From Clostridia bacterium (GTDB taxonomy: Bacteria; Bacillota; Clostridia; Oscillospirales; SIG627): 5,963 nt of DNA. Numbering within the stretch: position 1 is the first letter of the stretch; every line of letters begins with the position of its first letter. The notes under the pieces were generated by a model, which saw only the letters and a program-made list of their open reading frames with translations, was not told the origin of the DNA and made no database searches. The translations under genes and the position numbers were made by a program. Where the stretch lies: the NCBI GenBank assembly GCA_017408325.1, contig JAFQUW010000158.1:1-5963 (forward strand). The letters are read 5' to 3'. Below, in pieces: positions 1-5,461 of this stretch.

Positions 1-63
1 ATATCTTCTCCTGATTCTACAAAAAATAACGCCTCCATTCTGCCACGGCAAACGGGTGAAGCC
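1..63. other. Leader upstream of the first glycosyltransferase
   Basis: There is no recognisable gene here. One forward frame meets TGA at 12-14, so an upstream gene could end there, leaving a gap of 49 bp; this cannot be shown from so little sequence. The frame of the first glycosyltransferase is open through the whole stretch, but the 21 residues it would add look like no part of the family. I see no convincing promoter. Confidence 0.35.
55..59 (+). promoter_or_regulatory. Shine-Dalgarno site supporting the start at 64
   Basis: GGTGA ends 4 nt before the ATG at 64. It matches the downstream half of the consensus GGAGGTGA, for which this short spacing is right. It decides the start in a frame that has no upstream stop within the window. 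Confidence 0.5.
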
Positions 64-1362
64 ATGCAAAAGAAAAACATCCTCATCGTCTCCGACGTCT
101 TCCGCGACGGCGGACTGGAAACCCAGATCTGTACTTACCGCGACACCCTCGCGGCTGACAGAACCTTTTTCTACGCACTCGGCGTCTACGAGGGGACCAT
201 TCCCCTGCCCGAGGACAAGGTGTTCGACGGCTTTGCCTTCACGTTGGAAGAGACGCTCGGCGACTTTGTGACAAACGTCCGTCGACTCTGCGAGATCATC
301 CGTGAAAACAAGATCGACCTCATCCACTGTCACCCGTTCTACTGCTTTTACTCCGCGGTGTTCGCCGCGCAACTGACGAAGACGCCCATCGTCTACTCCT
401 TCCACGGGATCGGAAGCTTCAACTTCCGAAAGTCCGTGATCGAGTCGCTGCTCTTCTCCTATGCGTTTGAGAGCGGCGCCGTCGGCGAGGTCTTTCTCGT
501 CAATCGCACGGGGGACGGTACGTTTTCCCGTCTTGGCTGTCCCAAAGAGTGCTACCTCCCCAACCCCATTGACGTCAGCCGTTTCCCGAAGGCCACCTAC
601 ATCAAAAACAAAACGTGGGCACTCGTATCCCGTCTCGATGCCTTCAAGGCGGAAGAGATCAAGGCTCTGCTTCTGAAAAAAGACGAGTTTGGCATTGACA
701 AGATCGACGTATTCGGCGACGGTGCGGCGCGTGCGGAACTTGAATACTTCGTGGCAAAAGAAGAGATCCACGGCATTCAGTTCCTCGGATACACCACGGA
801 CGTCTTCGCCTCCGTCAACGGCAAGTACAACGGTGTCATCGGCATCGGCCGCGTGGTACTGGAAGCACTCGTCATGGGTCTTCCCGCCTTCCTCATCGGC
901 TACGGTCGCGTCAGCGGCTTTGTGGACGAAACACTCTATCGAGCGATCTGCGACTACAACTTCACCAGTCAAAACACCGAATACACAAACCACAAACTCC
1001 CCTCGCATGCGACGGTCTCTTCCCTCTCCAAAAAGGCAAGATCGGTCTTTTCTTCCGCGCGCGTCTGTGCACGTTACACTGAGGAGATCGACCGCCTCAC
1101 TCACCGAACGGTTGCGGCACTTACGCGTCTGTTCACCGATCTGGAGGCACTCGCGACGGATGAAAGCTGGCAAAAGATCCTGTTTTGCGACTCGCGCGGC
1201 GTCTACGACCTGATCAAAAAACACATTTTACCCGCGACGCTCTCGCAGGAGACGGTCAATCTCTTTGCCACAGCCGACCTCTCCTATACGCTTCACGATG
1301 CGCTCTACGCGCGTCAGGAGAGCACCGCAGACGAACTTCTCTCCAAAATATCCGAGCAATAA
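64..1362 (+). CDS. GT-B fold glycosyltransferase, family 4-like
   Basis: Predicted cytoplasmic or membrane-associated retaining glycosyltransferase of 432 residues that would move a sugar from a nucleotide-sugar donor to a growing surface polysaccharide; donor and acceptor cannot be told from sequence. Visible GT-B landmarks, in order: an N-terminal beta strand and glycine turn (ILIVSDVFRDGGLE, about residues 6-19), an IHCHP stretch near residue 90, LPNPID in the linker, VSRLDAF at the start of the C-terminal Rossmann domain, VFGDGAARAELE, then GRVVLEALVMGLP (263-275), matching the family-4 donor-binding helix. Glu267 fits the second glutamate of the EX7E motif, but the first position is Ile259. 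About 130 residues after this core show no motif I recognise. The ATG at 64 is preferred because the first strand begins right after it and GGTGA (55-59) lies 4 nt upstream, though the frame stays open to the window edge. It is 12 bp from the next glycosyltransferase and surely co-transcribed with it. Confidence 0.85.
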   Translation: MQKKNILIVSDVFRDGGLETQICTYRDTLAADRTFFYALGVYEGTIPLPEDKVFDGFAFTLEETLGDFVTNVRRLCEIIRENKIDLIHCHPFYCFYSAVFAAQLTKTPIVYSFHGIGSFNFRKSVIESLLFSYAFESGAVGEVFLVNRTGDGTFSRLGCPKECYLPNPIDVSRFPKATYIKNKTWALVSRLDAFKAEEIKALLLKKDEFGIDKIDVFGDGAARAELEYFVAKEEIHGIQFLGYTTDVFASVNGKYNGVIGIGRVVLEALVMGLPAFLIGYGRVSGFVDETLYRAICDYNFTSQNTEYTNHKLPSHATVSSLSKKARSVFSSARVCARYTEEIDRLTHRTVAALTRLFTDLEALATDESWQKILFCDSRGVYDLIKKHILPATLSQETVNLFATADLSYTLHDALYARQESTADELLSKISEQ

Positions 1363-1364
1363 AC

Positions 1365-1369
1365 GGGAG
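1365..1369 (+). promoter_or_regulatory. Shine-Dalgarno site of the second glycosyltransferase
   Basis: GGGAG ends 5 nt before the ATG at 1375 and lies in the 12-bp gap after the TAA of the first glycosyltransferase. This fixes the start of the second gene and supports a two-gene transcription unit. Confidence 0.7.
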
Positions 1370-1374
1370 TTTTT

Positions 1375-2646
1375 ATGAAAGACAAATTATCCAAACTGTC
1401 AAACGTCTTCAAAAAGTACGGCTTTTTCGGTTTCTTAAAGAAGCTCTACGCCTACGTGGTGGCAAACTACTTAAACCGCATCAGCTTTGCCGTGCTTCTC
1501 TGCCCCGGAAAATACCGAAAAGAGATCCGCGGCATCCTCGCATCCTGCGACTACGACCGCATCGTGCTCTGGCGCAGCAGCTTCGGCTATCAGGTGCCGC
1601 TTTTCCAGCGTCCCCAGCACATTGCAAACAACCTCGCCAAAAATCGCTGCCTCCTCTTCTACGAGGTGACCACGATGACCGACCGCGTCAAGACGCTTCG
1701 CAAAAAAAGCGAAAACCTCTACCTCTTCAACTTCAACAACTACTTTTTGACGCGAATCTTGATGCAGGAGCTCGACACCTGTCAAAAGAAAAAGTACATC
1801 CAACTCTATTCCACCGACTGGAAGCTCTCCGTCTCGGACATCGAGATGTACCTTGGCCGCGGCTTCGGCTTCATTTACGAGTACATCGACGACCTCTCGC
1901 CCGAGCTTGCCGGAACGAAGGAACTGCCGCAGAACATCATCGAAAAATACGACTACGTGATGAGCCACCCCGAGACTTACGTCGTCGTCACGGCCGATCT
2001 GCTGCGCGAGGACGTCGTCAAACAGCGCGGTGAAACAAACCTCGCCTTCTCCTCCAACGGCGTGGACTACTCCTTCTTTGAGTCCTTTGACGAGGACTAC
2101 GCTTTTGAGGAAGAATTCGAGGAGATCTTTCGCAAAGGAAAGCCCGTTCTCTGCTACTACGGTGCGCTCGCCAAGTGGTTCGACTACGACCTTTTAAAGA
2201 AGCTTGCCGAAACCGATCGCTACTCGATCGTGCTGTTTGGCATCAAATACGACGAATCCTACGACGAAAATCTTTCAGACGAACAGAACATCTATTTCCT
2301 CGGGAGCCGCGATTACTCGGTGCTCAAAAACTACGCGCGCCGCTGTGACCTGCTCATGATCCCGTTTGTGATCAACGACATCACCCGTGCAACGAGCCCC
2401 GTGAAGATCTTTGAGTATATGGCGCTCCACAAGCCGATCGTCACGACGGATATGAACGAGTGCCGAAAATACTCTTCCGTCCTCATCGGGCACGACCACG
2501 ACGAATTTCTCGCCAAGGTCGACGAGGGACTCGCCAAGGCGTCCGACGCCGACTACGTTGCTCTGCTCGACCGCGAAGCGCGTGAGAACGACTGGTCGAT
2601 GAAGGCGCGCGCCATCATCGACGTCATTGCAAAAGACGAAACATAA
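1375..2646 (+). CDS. TuaH-like glycosyltransferase
   Basis: Predicted 423-residue GT-B glycosyltransferase whose motif layout resembles TuaH, a teichuronic-acid biosynthesis enzyme of Bacillus; I infer a role in a surface or secondary wall polymer. Landmarks: about 58 N-terminal residues rich in lysine and aromatics (KKYGFFGFLKKLYAYVV), possibly a membrane-contacting amphipathic extension; the strand DRIVLW; QRPQH at 78-82, typical of this group; YIDDLS in the middle; SSNGVD at 226-231 in the interdomain region; YYGALAKWFD at 261-270 opening the C-terminal domain; and SPVKIFEYMALHKPIV at 341-356, with Glu347 in the donor-binding helix. No signal peptide or clear transmembrane helix is seen. 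The start follows a GGGAG site. It is the last gene of the + strand unit and ends 7 bp before a strong terminator. Family confidence is high; the polymer made is unknown. Confidence 0.87.
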   Translation: MKDKLSKLSNVFKKYGFFGFLKKLYAYVVANYLNRISFAVLLCPGKYRKEIRGILASCDYDRIVLWRSSFGYQVPLFQRPQHIANNLAKNRCLLFYEVTTMTDRVKTLRKKSENLYLFNFNNYFLTRILMQELDTCQKKKYIQLYSTDWKLSVSDIEMYLGRGFGFIYEYIDDLSPELAGTKELPQNIIEKYDYVMSHPETYVVVTADLLREDVVKQRGETNLAFSSNGVDYSFFESFDEDYAFEEEFEEIFRKGKPVLCYYGALAKWFDYDLLKKLAETDRYSIVLFGIKYDESYDENLSDEQNIYFLGSRDYSVLKNYARRCDLLMIPFVINDITRATSPVKIFEYMALHKPIVTTDMNECRKYSSVLIGHDHDEFLAKVDEGLAKASDADYVALLDREARENDWSMKARAIIDVIAKDET

Positions 2647-2652
2647 AGTCAA

Positions 2653-2690
2653 AAAGCAGAAGTCACAGACTTCTGCTTTCTTTTGTTTTT
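2653..2690 (+). terminator. Intrinsic terminator of the glycosyltransferase unit
   Basis: A perfect 12-bp stem (2653-2664 with 2668-2679, core GCAGAAGTC/GACTTCTGC) closes on an ACA loop and runs straight into a T-rich tract (TTTCTTTTGTTTTT, 2677-2690). It starts 7 bp after the stop of the second glycosyltransferase. The A-rich 5' side could give weak termination on the other strand as well. Confidence 0.88.
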
Positions 2691-2760
2691 CTCTCCTTTT
2701 CGAGAAAAGAAAGGAACAAAGAAAAGCCGAGGAGAGAAGGAAGAGATGGACAGCGTCACG

Positions 2761-2795
2761 CACAAAACGCACCCGAACGGCGGGTTCGTTTTGTG
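2761..2795. repeat. Hairpin 1 of the intergenic element
   Basis: CACAAAACG (2761-2769) pairs with CGTTTTGTG (2787-2795). After one C/T mismatch the stem continues as ACCCG/CGGGT around the loop AACGG (2776-2780). Neither strand has a T-run after it, so it is not a typical terminator. Confidence 0.7.
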
Positions 2796-2798
2796 ACG

Positions 2799-2836
2799 GG
2801 TGGATTAGCTCTAAAATTCTGTAAAAGCATTCCACC
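2799..2836. repeat. Hairpin 2 of the intergenic element (weak)
   Basis: GGTGGA (2799-2804) pairs with TCCACC (2831-2836) across a 26-nt AT-rich loop. Six pairs make a weak stem by themselves. It is listed because it sits exactly between two stronger hairpins. Confidence 0.4.
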
Positions 2837-2842
2837 GTTCGC

Positions 2843-2877
2843 CGCAAAATGCAGTCGGGGTTTGACTGCATTTTGTG
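2843..2877. repeat. Hairpin 3 of the intergenic element
   Basis: CAAAATGCAGTC (2845-2856) pairs perfectly with GACTGCATTTTG (2864-2875) around a 7-nt loop GGGGTTT. The stem extends by a G-T wobble and a C-G pair at the base. No T-run follows on either strand. Confidence 0.75.
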
Positions 2878-2922
2878 TGTGACATTTCCCTTTTGCCCTT
2901 CTCCTCTTCGCTTTTTTCTTTG

Positions 2923-2956
2923 CCTACTTTCTTTTTTCTCGAAAAAAGAAAGTAGG
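2923..2956. repeat. Perfect 15-bp inverted repeat at the element's right edge
   Basis: CCTACTTTCTTTTTT (2923-2937) and AAAAAAGAAAGTAGG (2942-2956) are exact reverse complements separated by CTCG. The stem is nearly pure pyrimidine on one arm and purine on the other, unlike the GC-rich terminator that follows at 2975. A weaker relative in the opposite orientation lies at 2697-2727, with the complementary loop CGAG. Confidence 0.8.
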
Positions 2957-2974
2957 ACTCAAAACGACTCCATC

Positions 2975-3004
2975 AAAAAAGCACCGCGAAAGCGGTGCTT
3001 TTTT
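2975..3004 (-). terminator. Bidirectional terminator ending the dnaK-dnaJ-uppP unit
   Basis: GCACCGC (2981-2987) pairs with GCGGTGC (2992-2998) around GAAA, flanked by six A on one side and six T on the other. This gives a T-run on both strands. Read leftward it lies 15 bp past the uppP stop codon, so it is the natural end of that operon. It would also stop rightward readthrough from the glycosyltransferases. Confidence 0.9.
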
Positions 3005-3019
3005 CCGTTTCATCCAATC

Positions 3020-3850
3020 TCAGGCGCGGATGACGCCGCAGGCGATGAGGACGACGAGCAGGATGCCGAGGGCGATGCGATAGATGCCGAAGGGGGCGAA
3101 GGAGTGCTTTTTGACAAAGTCCATCAAGAAGCGCACGGCAAAGAGGCTCACGACAAAGGAGACGAGGCATCCGACGAGAAGGAAGAGGATCTCGGAGGTC
3201 GTCAGGGAAAGCCCATCGAGGACGAACTTGACGAGCTTGAGACCCGAAGCGCCCGCCATCACGGGAATCGCCATAAAGAACGAAAACTCGGCGGCCGTCA
3301 CGCGATCCACGCCCAAAAGCGAGGCACCGAAGATCGTCGAGCCCGAGCGCGAGGTGCCGGGGATCAGCGCGAGCGCCTGAAAAAGTCCGATCCCAAACGC
3401 CTTCGGAAGAGGAAGATTCTCCGCCGTGTGCGATTTCGTCGGGATGCGCGAGAGGAAGAGGAAGCCGACGCCGAGGACGATGAGCGCGACGGCGATCACG
3501 AGGTTTCCGCGCAGAACGCCCTCGATGAGGTCCTCAAAGGCAAGGCCGAGGATCGCGGCGGGAACGGACGCGACGAGAACGCGTCCCCAAAGGGAGAAGG
3601 TCGCGCGTTTCTCGCTCGCGTCCTTCTTCTTCGTAAACGGCCAAAGGCGACGCCAAAAGAGGATCACCACGGCAAGGATCGACGCGAGCTGAACGACGAT
3701 CAGAAAGAGATCCCAAAAGCCGTCGCTCACGGCAGGTTTTGCAAAGTTGTCAAGCAGGCACATGTGCCCCGTGCTGGAGATGGGAAGCCACTCGGTGATT
3801 CCCTGCACCAAGCCGTAGAGACAGGCCTGTAAAAAGAGTAAAAAGTCCAT
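3020..3850 (-). CDS. uppP: Undecaprenyl-diphosphatase UppP (BacA family)
   Basis: Integral membrane phosphatase that converts undecaprenyl pyrophosphate to undecaprenyl phosphate, regenerating the lipid carrier for peptidoglycan and other wall polymers; excess activity is known to give bacitracin resistance. At 276 residues it has the usual family length. Signature 1 is QGITEWLPISSTGH (16-29), with Glu20, Ser26 and His29 at the expected catalytic positions and Gln16 at the first, Glu/Gln-type position. Signature 2 is PGTSRSGST (164-172), with the conserved Arg168. Long hydrophobic segments include about 45-66, 88-105, 117-134, 220-240 and 256-274, and the C-terminal FGIYRIALG is typical. The ATG at 3850 directly follows the TAA of the upstream 133-residue gene, with AGGAG 7 nt before it inside that gene, so translation is probably coupled. 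It is the last gene before the terminator at 2975-3004. Both catalytic motifs are intact. Confidence 0.96.
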   Translation of the reverse strand: MDFLLFLQACLYGLVQGITEWLPISSTGHMCLLDNFAKPAVSDGFWDLFLIVVQLASILAVVILFWRRLWPFTKKKDASEKRATFSLWGRVLVASVPAAILGLAFEDLIEGVLRGNLVIAVALIVLGVGFLFLSRIPTKSHTAENLPLPKAFGIGLFQALALIPGTSRSGSTIFGASLLGVDRVTAAEFSFFMAIPVMAGASGLKLVKFVLDGLSLTTSEILFLLVGCLVSFVVSLFAVRFLMDFVKKHSFAPFGIYRIALGILLVVLIACGVIRA

Positions 3851-4252
3851 TTACGTTCTCCTCTTGATCTGTTCGTGACAGACGGGACAGGTGACGGTGA
3901 TATTCCCCTTGCCGCGCGGAACGCGCAAGGTATTCTTACAGGCGGGACATTTGAAATAAACGTGCGTCTTTCGGTCGCGGAAGCGATTTTTCACCTTTGT
4001 CCAAACGCTCATAAAACGGCGGTTTTCCGCTTCCCGTTTTCCAAGGTTGCGCGAGAAAAAGCGCAAAACAAAGAACACGAAAGCGGCCAAAGATACCAGA
4101 TGAAAGGCGAGATTTAACACAAGATTCCGACGAAAACAGTTCGCCAGAAAATAGAAGGCGACGTCCGTCACCAAAAGGGCGATCCCAAGGTTGTCCAGTC
4201 CGCGGCGTCCGAGCATAAACTGCCCAAATCGATACGCGAGTTTGCGAAACAT
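3851..4252 (-). CDS. Two-helix membrane protein with C-terminal zinc ribbon
   Basis: A 133-residue protein of unknown function. The N-terminus is basic (MFRKLAYRFGQFMLGRR), with two hydrophobic stretches at about 22-37 and 44-63 that look like a transmembrane hairpin. A basic, arginine-rich cytoplasmic segment follows (64-97, including FFSRNLGKREAENRRF), then a zinc ribbon with CPAC at 102-105 and CPVC at 122-125, separated by LRVPRGKGNITVT. I recognise the general type (small zinc-ribbon membrane proteins of Clostridia) from its look, but no function or gene name. Its start overlaps the dnaJ stop by one base (TAATG), with GGAG 10 nt upstream, and its stop abuts the uppP start. Coupling to dnaJ and uppP suggests a role at the membrane, perhaps in envelope stress or protein quality control; that is inference only. 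Ribbon residues could bind zinc and then protein or nucleic acid. Confidence 0.85.
   Translation of the reverse strand: MFRKLAYRFGQFMLGRRGLDNLGIALLVTDVAFYFLANCFRRNLVLNLAFHLVSLAAFVFFVLRFFSRNLGKREAENRRFMSVWTKVKNRFRDRKTHVYFKCPACKNTLRVPRGKGNITVTCPVCHEQIKRRT
3858..3862 (-). promoter_or_regulatory. Shine-Dalgarno site of uppP inside the upstream gene
   Basis: Read on the - strand, AGGAG lies 7 nt before the uppP ATG, within the last codons of the 133-residue gene. The junction reads TAAATG, so a ribosome finishing one gene stops on the start of the next. Confidence 0.8.
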
Positions 4253-5403
4253 TACTTCTTCTCTCCGCGGAAGGCACTCTTCACCTTATCCGCGAAACGC
4301 TCCTTTTTTGCATGATTTTTCTGTCCGCAGCTCTCGGCAAAGCGAGAGAGCAGTTCCTTCTGTGCCGCAGAGAGTCCGCGCGGGATCTCCACCACGACGC
4401 GGAAGAGCAGGTCGCCGCGATTCTTCGTGCCGACGCGCACGATGCCGCGATTTTTCAGCGTGAACAGCGTGCCGCTCTGCGTTCCCTCGGGGATCTTGAA
4501 ATCCTCCGTTCCCTCAAGGGTGGGAACACGGATCGTGCCGCCGAGGGCGGCTTCCGCGAAGGTGATCGGCACCTCGCAATAGAGATTCGTTCCCTCGCGC
4601 TCGAAGATCGGGTGCGGACGCACCGAGACGAGCACAACGAGATCCCCCGCAGGACCGCCGCGCAAGCCGGCATTTCCCTGTCCGCGACCGACGACTCTCT
4701 GGTTGTCGTCGATGCCGGCCGGGATCTGGAACTCCAGCGTCTTCTGCTTTCTCACGCGACCCGAACCCGAGCAATCCTTACAGGGATCCTTGACGATCTT
4801 ACCGCGTCCGCCGCAGGCGTCGCAGGGACGTGTGGTCTGCACCACGCCGAGAATCGAGCGTTGTTGCACGCGCACCTGACCGCTACCGCCGCAGGTGGAA
4901 CAGGTCACCGGACTCGTTCCCTTTGCCGCACCGGAGCCCGAGCAGGACTCACACTCGACGACATGCGAGAAGGTGACCTCCTTCGTCACGCCGAAAGCGG
5001 CCTCTTCAAACGAGATCGCGACGCGCGCGCCGACGTCCTCTCCGCGCTGGGGACCGTTGCGGCGTGCAGACGAGCCACCCATTCCCCCTCCGAAGAAGGA
5101 GGAAAAGATGTCGCCCACGTCAAAGCCCATATCAAAGCCGCCGAAGCCTCCGCCTGCGCCTGCGCCGAAGTTCGGGTCGACGCCTGCGTGTCCGTAGGCG
5201 TCGTATTTGGCACGTTTGTCCGCGTCGGACAAGACGGAATAAGCCTCGCCGACCTCTTTGAACTTCTCTTCCGCCGCAGGGTCGTCGGGGTTCATATCGG
5301 GATGGTACTGCTTGGCAAGACGACGGTAAGCCTTTTTGATCGCGGCCTCGTCTGCGCCCTTGGAAAGTCCCAGTACCTCGTAATAATCGCGTTTTTCTGC
5401 CAT
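4252..5403 (-). CDS. dnaJ: Chaperone protein DnaJ (type I Hsp40)
   Basis: Co-chaperone that binds unfolded clients and stimulates ATP hydrolysis by DnaK in the cytoplasm. All type I domains are present over 383 residues, a normal length. The J domain covers about 5-70 with HPD at 34-36. A Gly/Phe-rich linker follows (about 79-110). The zinc-finger domain has four CxxCxGxG repeats at 151-158, 168-175, 194-201 and 208-215. The two beta-sandwich client-binding domains (about 216-350) include EFQIPAGIDD and GGPAGDLVV. The C-terminal tail is lysine-rich. Start MAEKRDYYEVLGL fits the family exactly. It lies 58 bp after dnaK on the same strand, but no strong Shine-Dalgarno sits directly before the ATG; the nearest G-run is the 3' arm of a hairpin (5415-5441). 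The stop overlaps the next start as TAATG. A 391-codon open frame on the opposite strand is a composition shadow of this gene. Confidence 0.98.
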   Translation of the reverse strand: MAEKRDYYEVLGLSKGADEAAIKKAYRRLAKQYHPDMNPDDPAAEEKFKEVGEAYSVLSDADKRAKYDAYGHAGVDPNFGAGAGGGFGGFDMGFDVGDIFSSFFGGGMGGSSARRNGPQRGEDVGARVAISFEEAAFGVTKEVTFSHVVECESCSGSGAAKGTSPVTCSTCGGSGQVRVQQRSILGVVQTTRPCDACGGRGKIVKDPCKDCSGSGRVRKQKTLEFQIPAGIDDNQRVVGRGQGNAGLRGGPAGDLVVLVSVRPHPIFEREGTNLYCEVPITFAEAALGGTIRVPTLEGTEDFKIPEGTQSGTLFTLKNRGIVRVGTKNRGDLLFRVVVEIPRGLSAAQKELLSRFAESCGQKNHAKKERFADKVKSAFRGEKK

Positions 5404-5414
5404 GGTCGTATGTC

Positions 5415-5441
5415 GCCCCGAAGAGGGTCACTCTTCGGGGC
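5415..5441 (-). promoter_or_regulatory. dnaK-dnaJ intercistronic hairpin
   Basis: A perfect 11-bp stem, GCCCCGAAGAG (5415-5425) with CTCTTCGGGGC (5431-5441), has a 5-nt loop. On the transcribed (-) strand it is not followed by a T-run, so it is unlikely to be an intrinsic terminator. Eleven nucleotides separate it from the dnaJ ATG. Its downstream arm holds the only G-run near that start, while an AAAGGA lies just upstream of the stem (around 5447-5452). It may protect or tune the transcript or control dnaJ translation; this is inference. Confidence 0.65.
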
Positions 5442-5461
5442 AGGATTCCTTTATTCTTCTC

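Larger units (their letters stand above)
2691..2956. repeat. Structured MITE-like or REP-like intergenic element
   Basis: This stretch fills the convergent gap between two terminators and has no believable gene. Its edges are two related AT-rich sequences in opposite orientation. The reverse complement of 2697-2727 aligns with 2910-2947 over GCTTTT, CTTTG, CTTTC and TTTTCTCGAAAA, with small gaps. Between them lie three hairpins in a row: 2761-2795, 2799-2836 and 2843-2877. The right edge is itself a perfect 15-bp hairpin. None is followed by a T-run, so terminators do not explain them. A non-autonomous mobile repeat or REP-like element is my inference; the boundaries are approximate and I saw no target-site duplication. 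Confidence 0.5.

Noticed and set aside
1..63. Extending the first glycosyltransferase upstream to the window edge
   Set aside because: The frame is open, but the added residues do not fit the family and the ATG at 64 has a GGTGA site and begins right before the first beta strand.
1185..2033. 282-codon open frame on the + strand bridging both glycosyltransferases
   Set aside because: It overlaps two real genes in a different frame and reads as an Arg/Leu/His-rich shadow.
2627..2824. Small Lys/Arg-rich + strand open frame after the TuaH-like gene
   Set aside because: It reads through the terminator hairpin and the AT-rich repeat, has no good ribosome site and no motif.
2275..2871. 198-codon open frame on the - strand across the gap and the end of the TuaH-like gene
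   Set aside because: It crosses three hairpins, a terminator and the 3' end of a clear gene on the other strand; its composition is erratic and no domain is visible.
2849..3832. 327-codon open frame on the + strand opposite uppP
   Set aside because: It is antisense to an intact uppP, starts inside a hairpin loop region and runs through the terminator. Its charge-rich, low-complexity protein is typical of a shadow frame.
5415..5441. Intrinsic terminator between dnaK and dnaJ
   Set aside because: The stem is strong, but the transcribed strand continues with GACATACGACC rather than a T-run, so full termination is unlikely.
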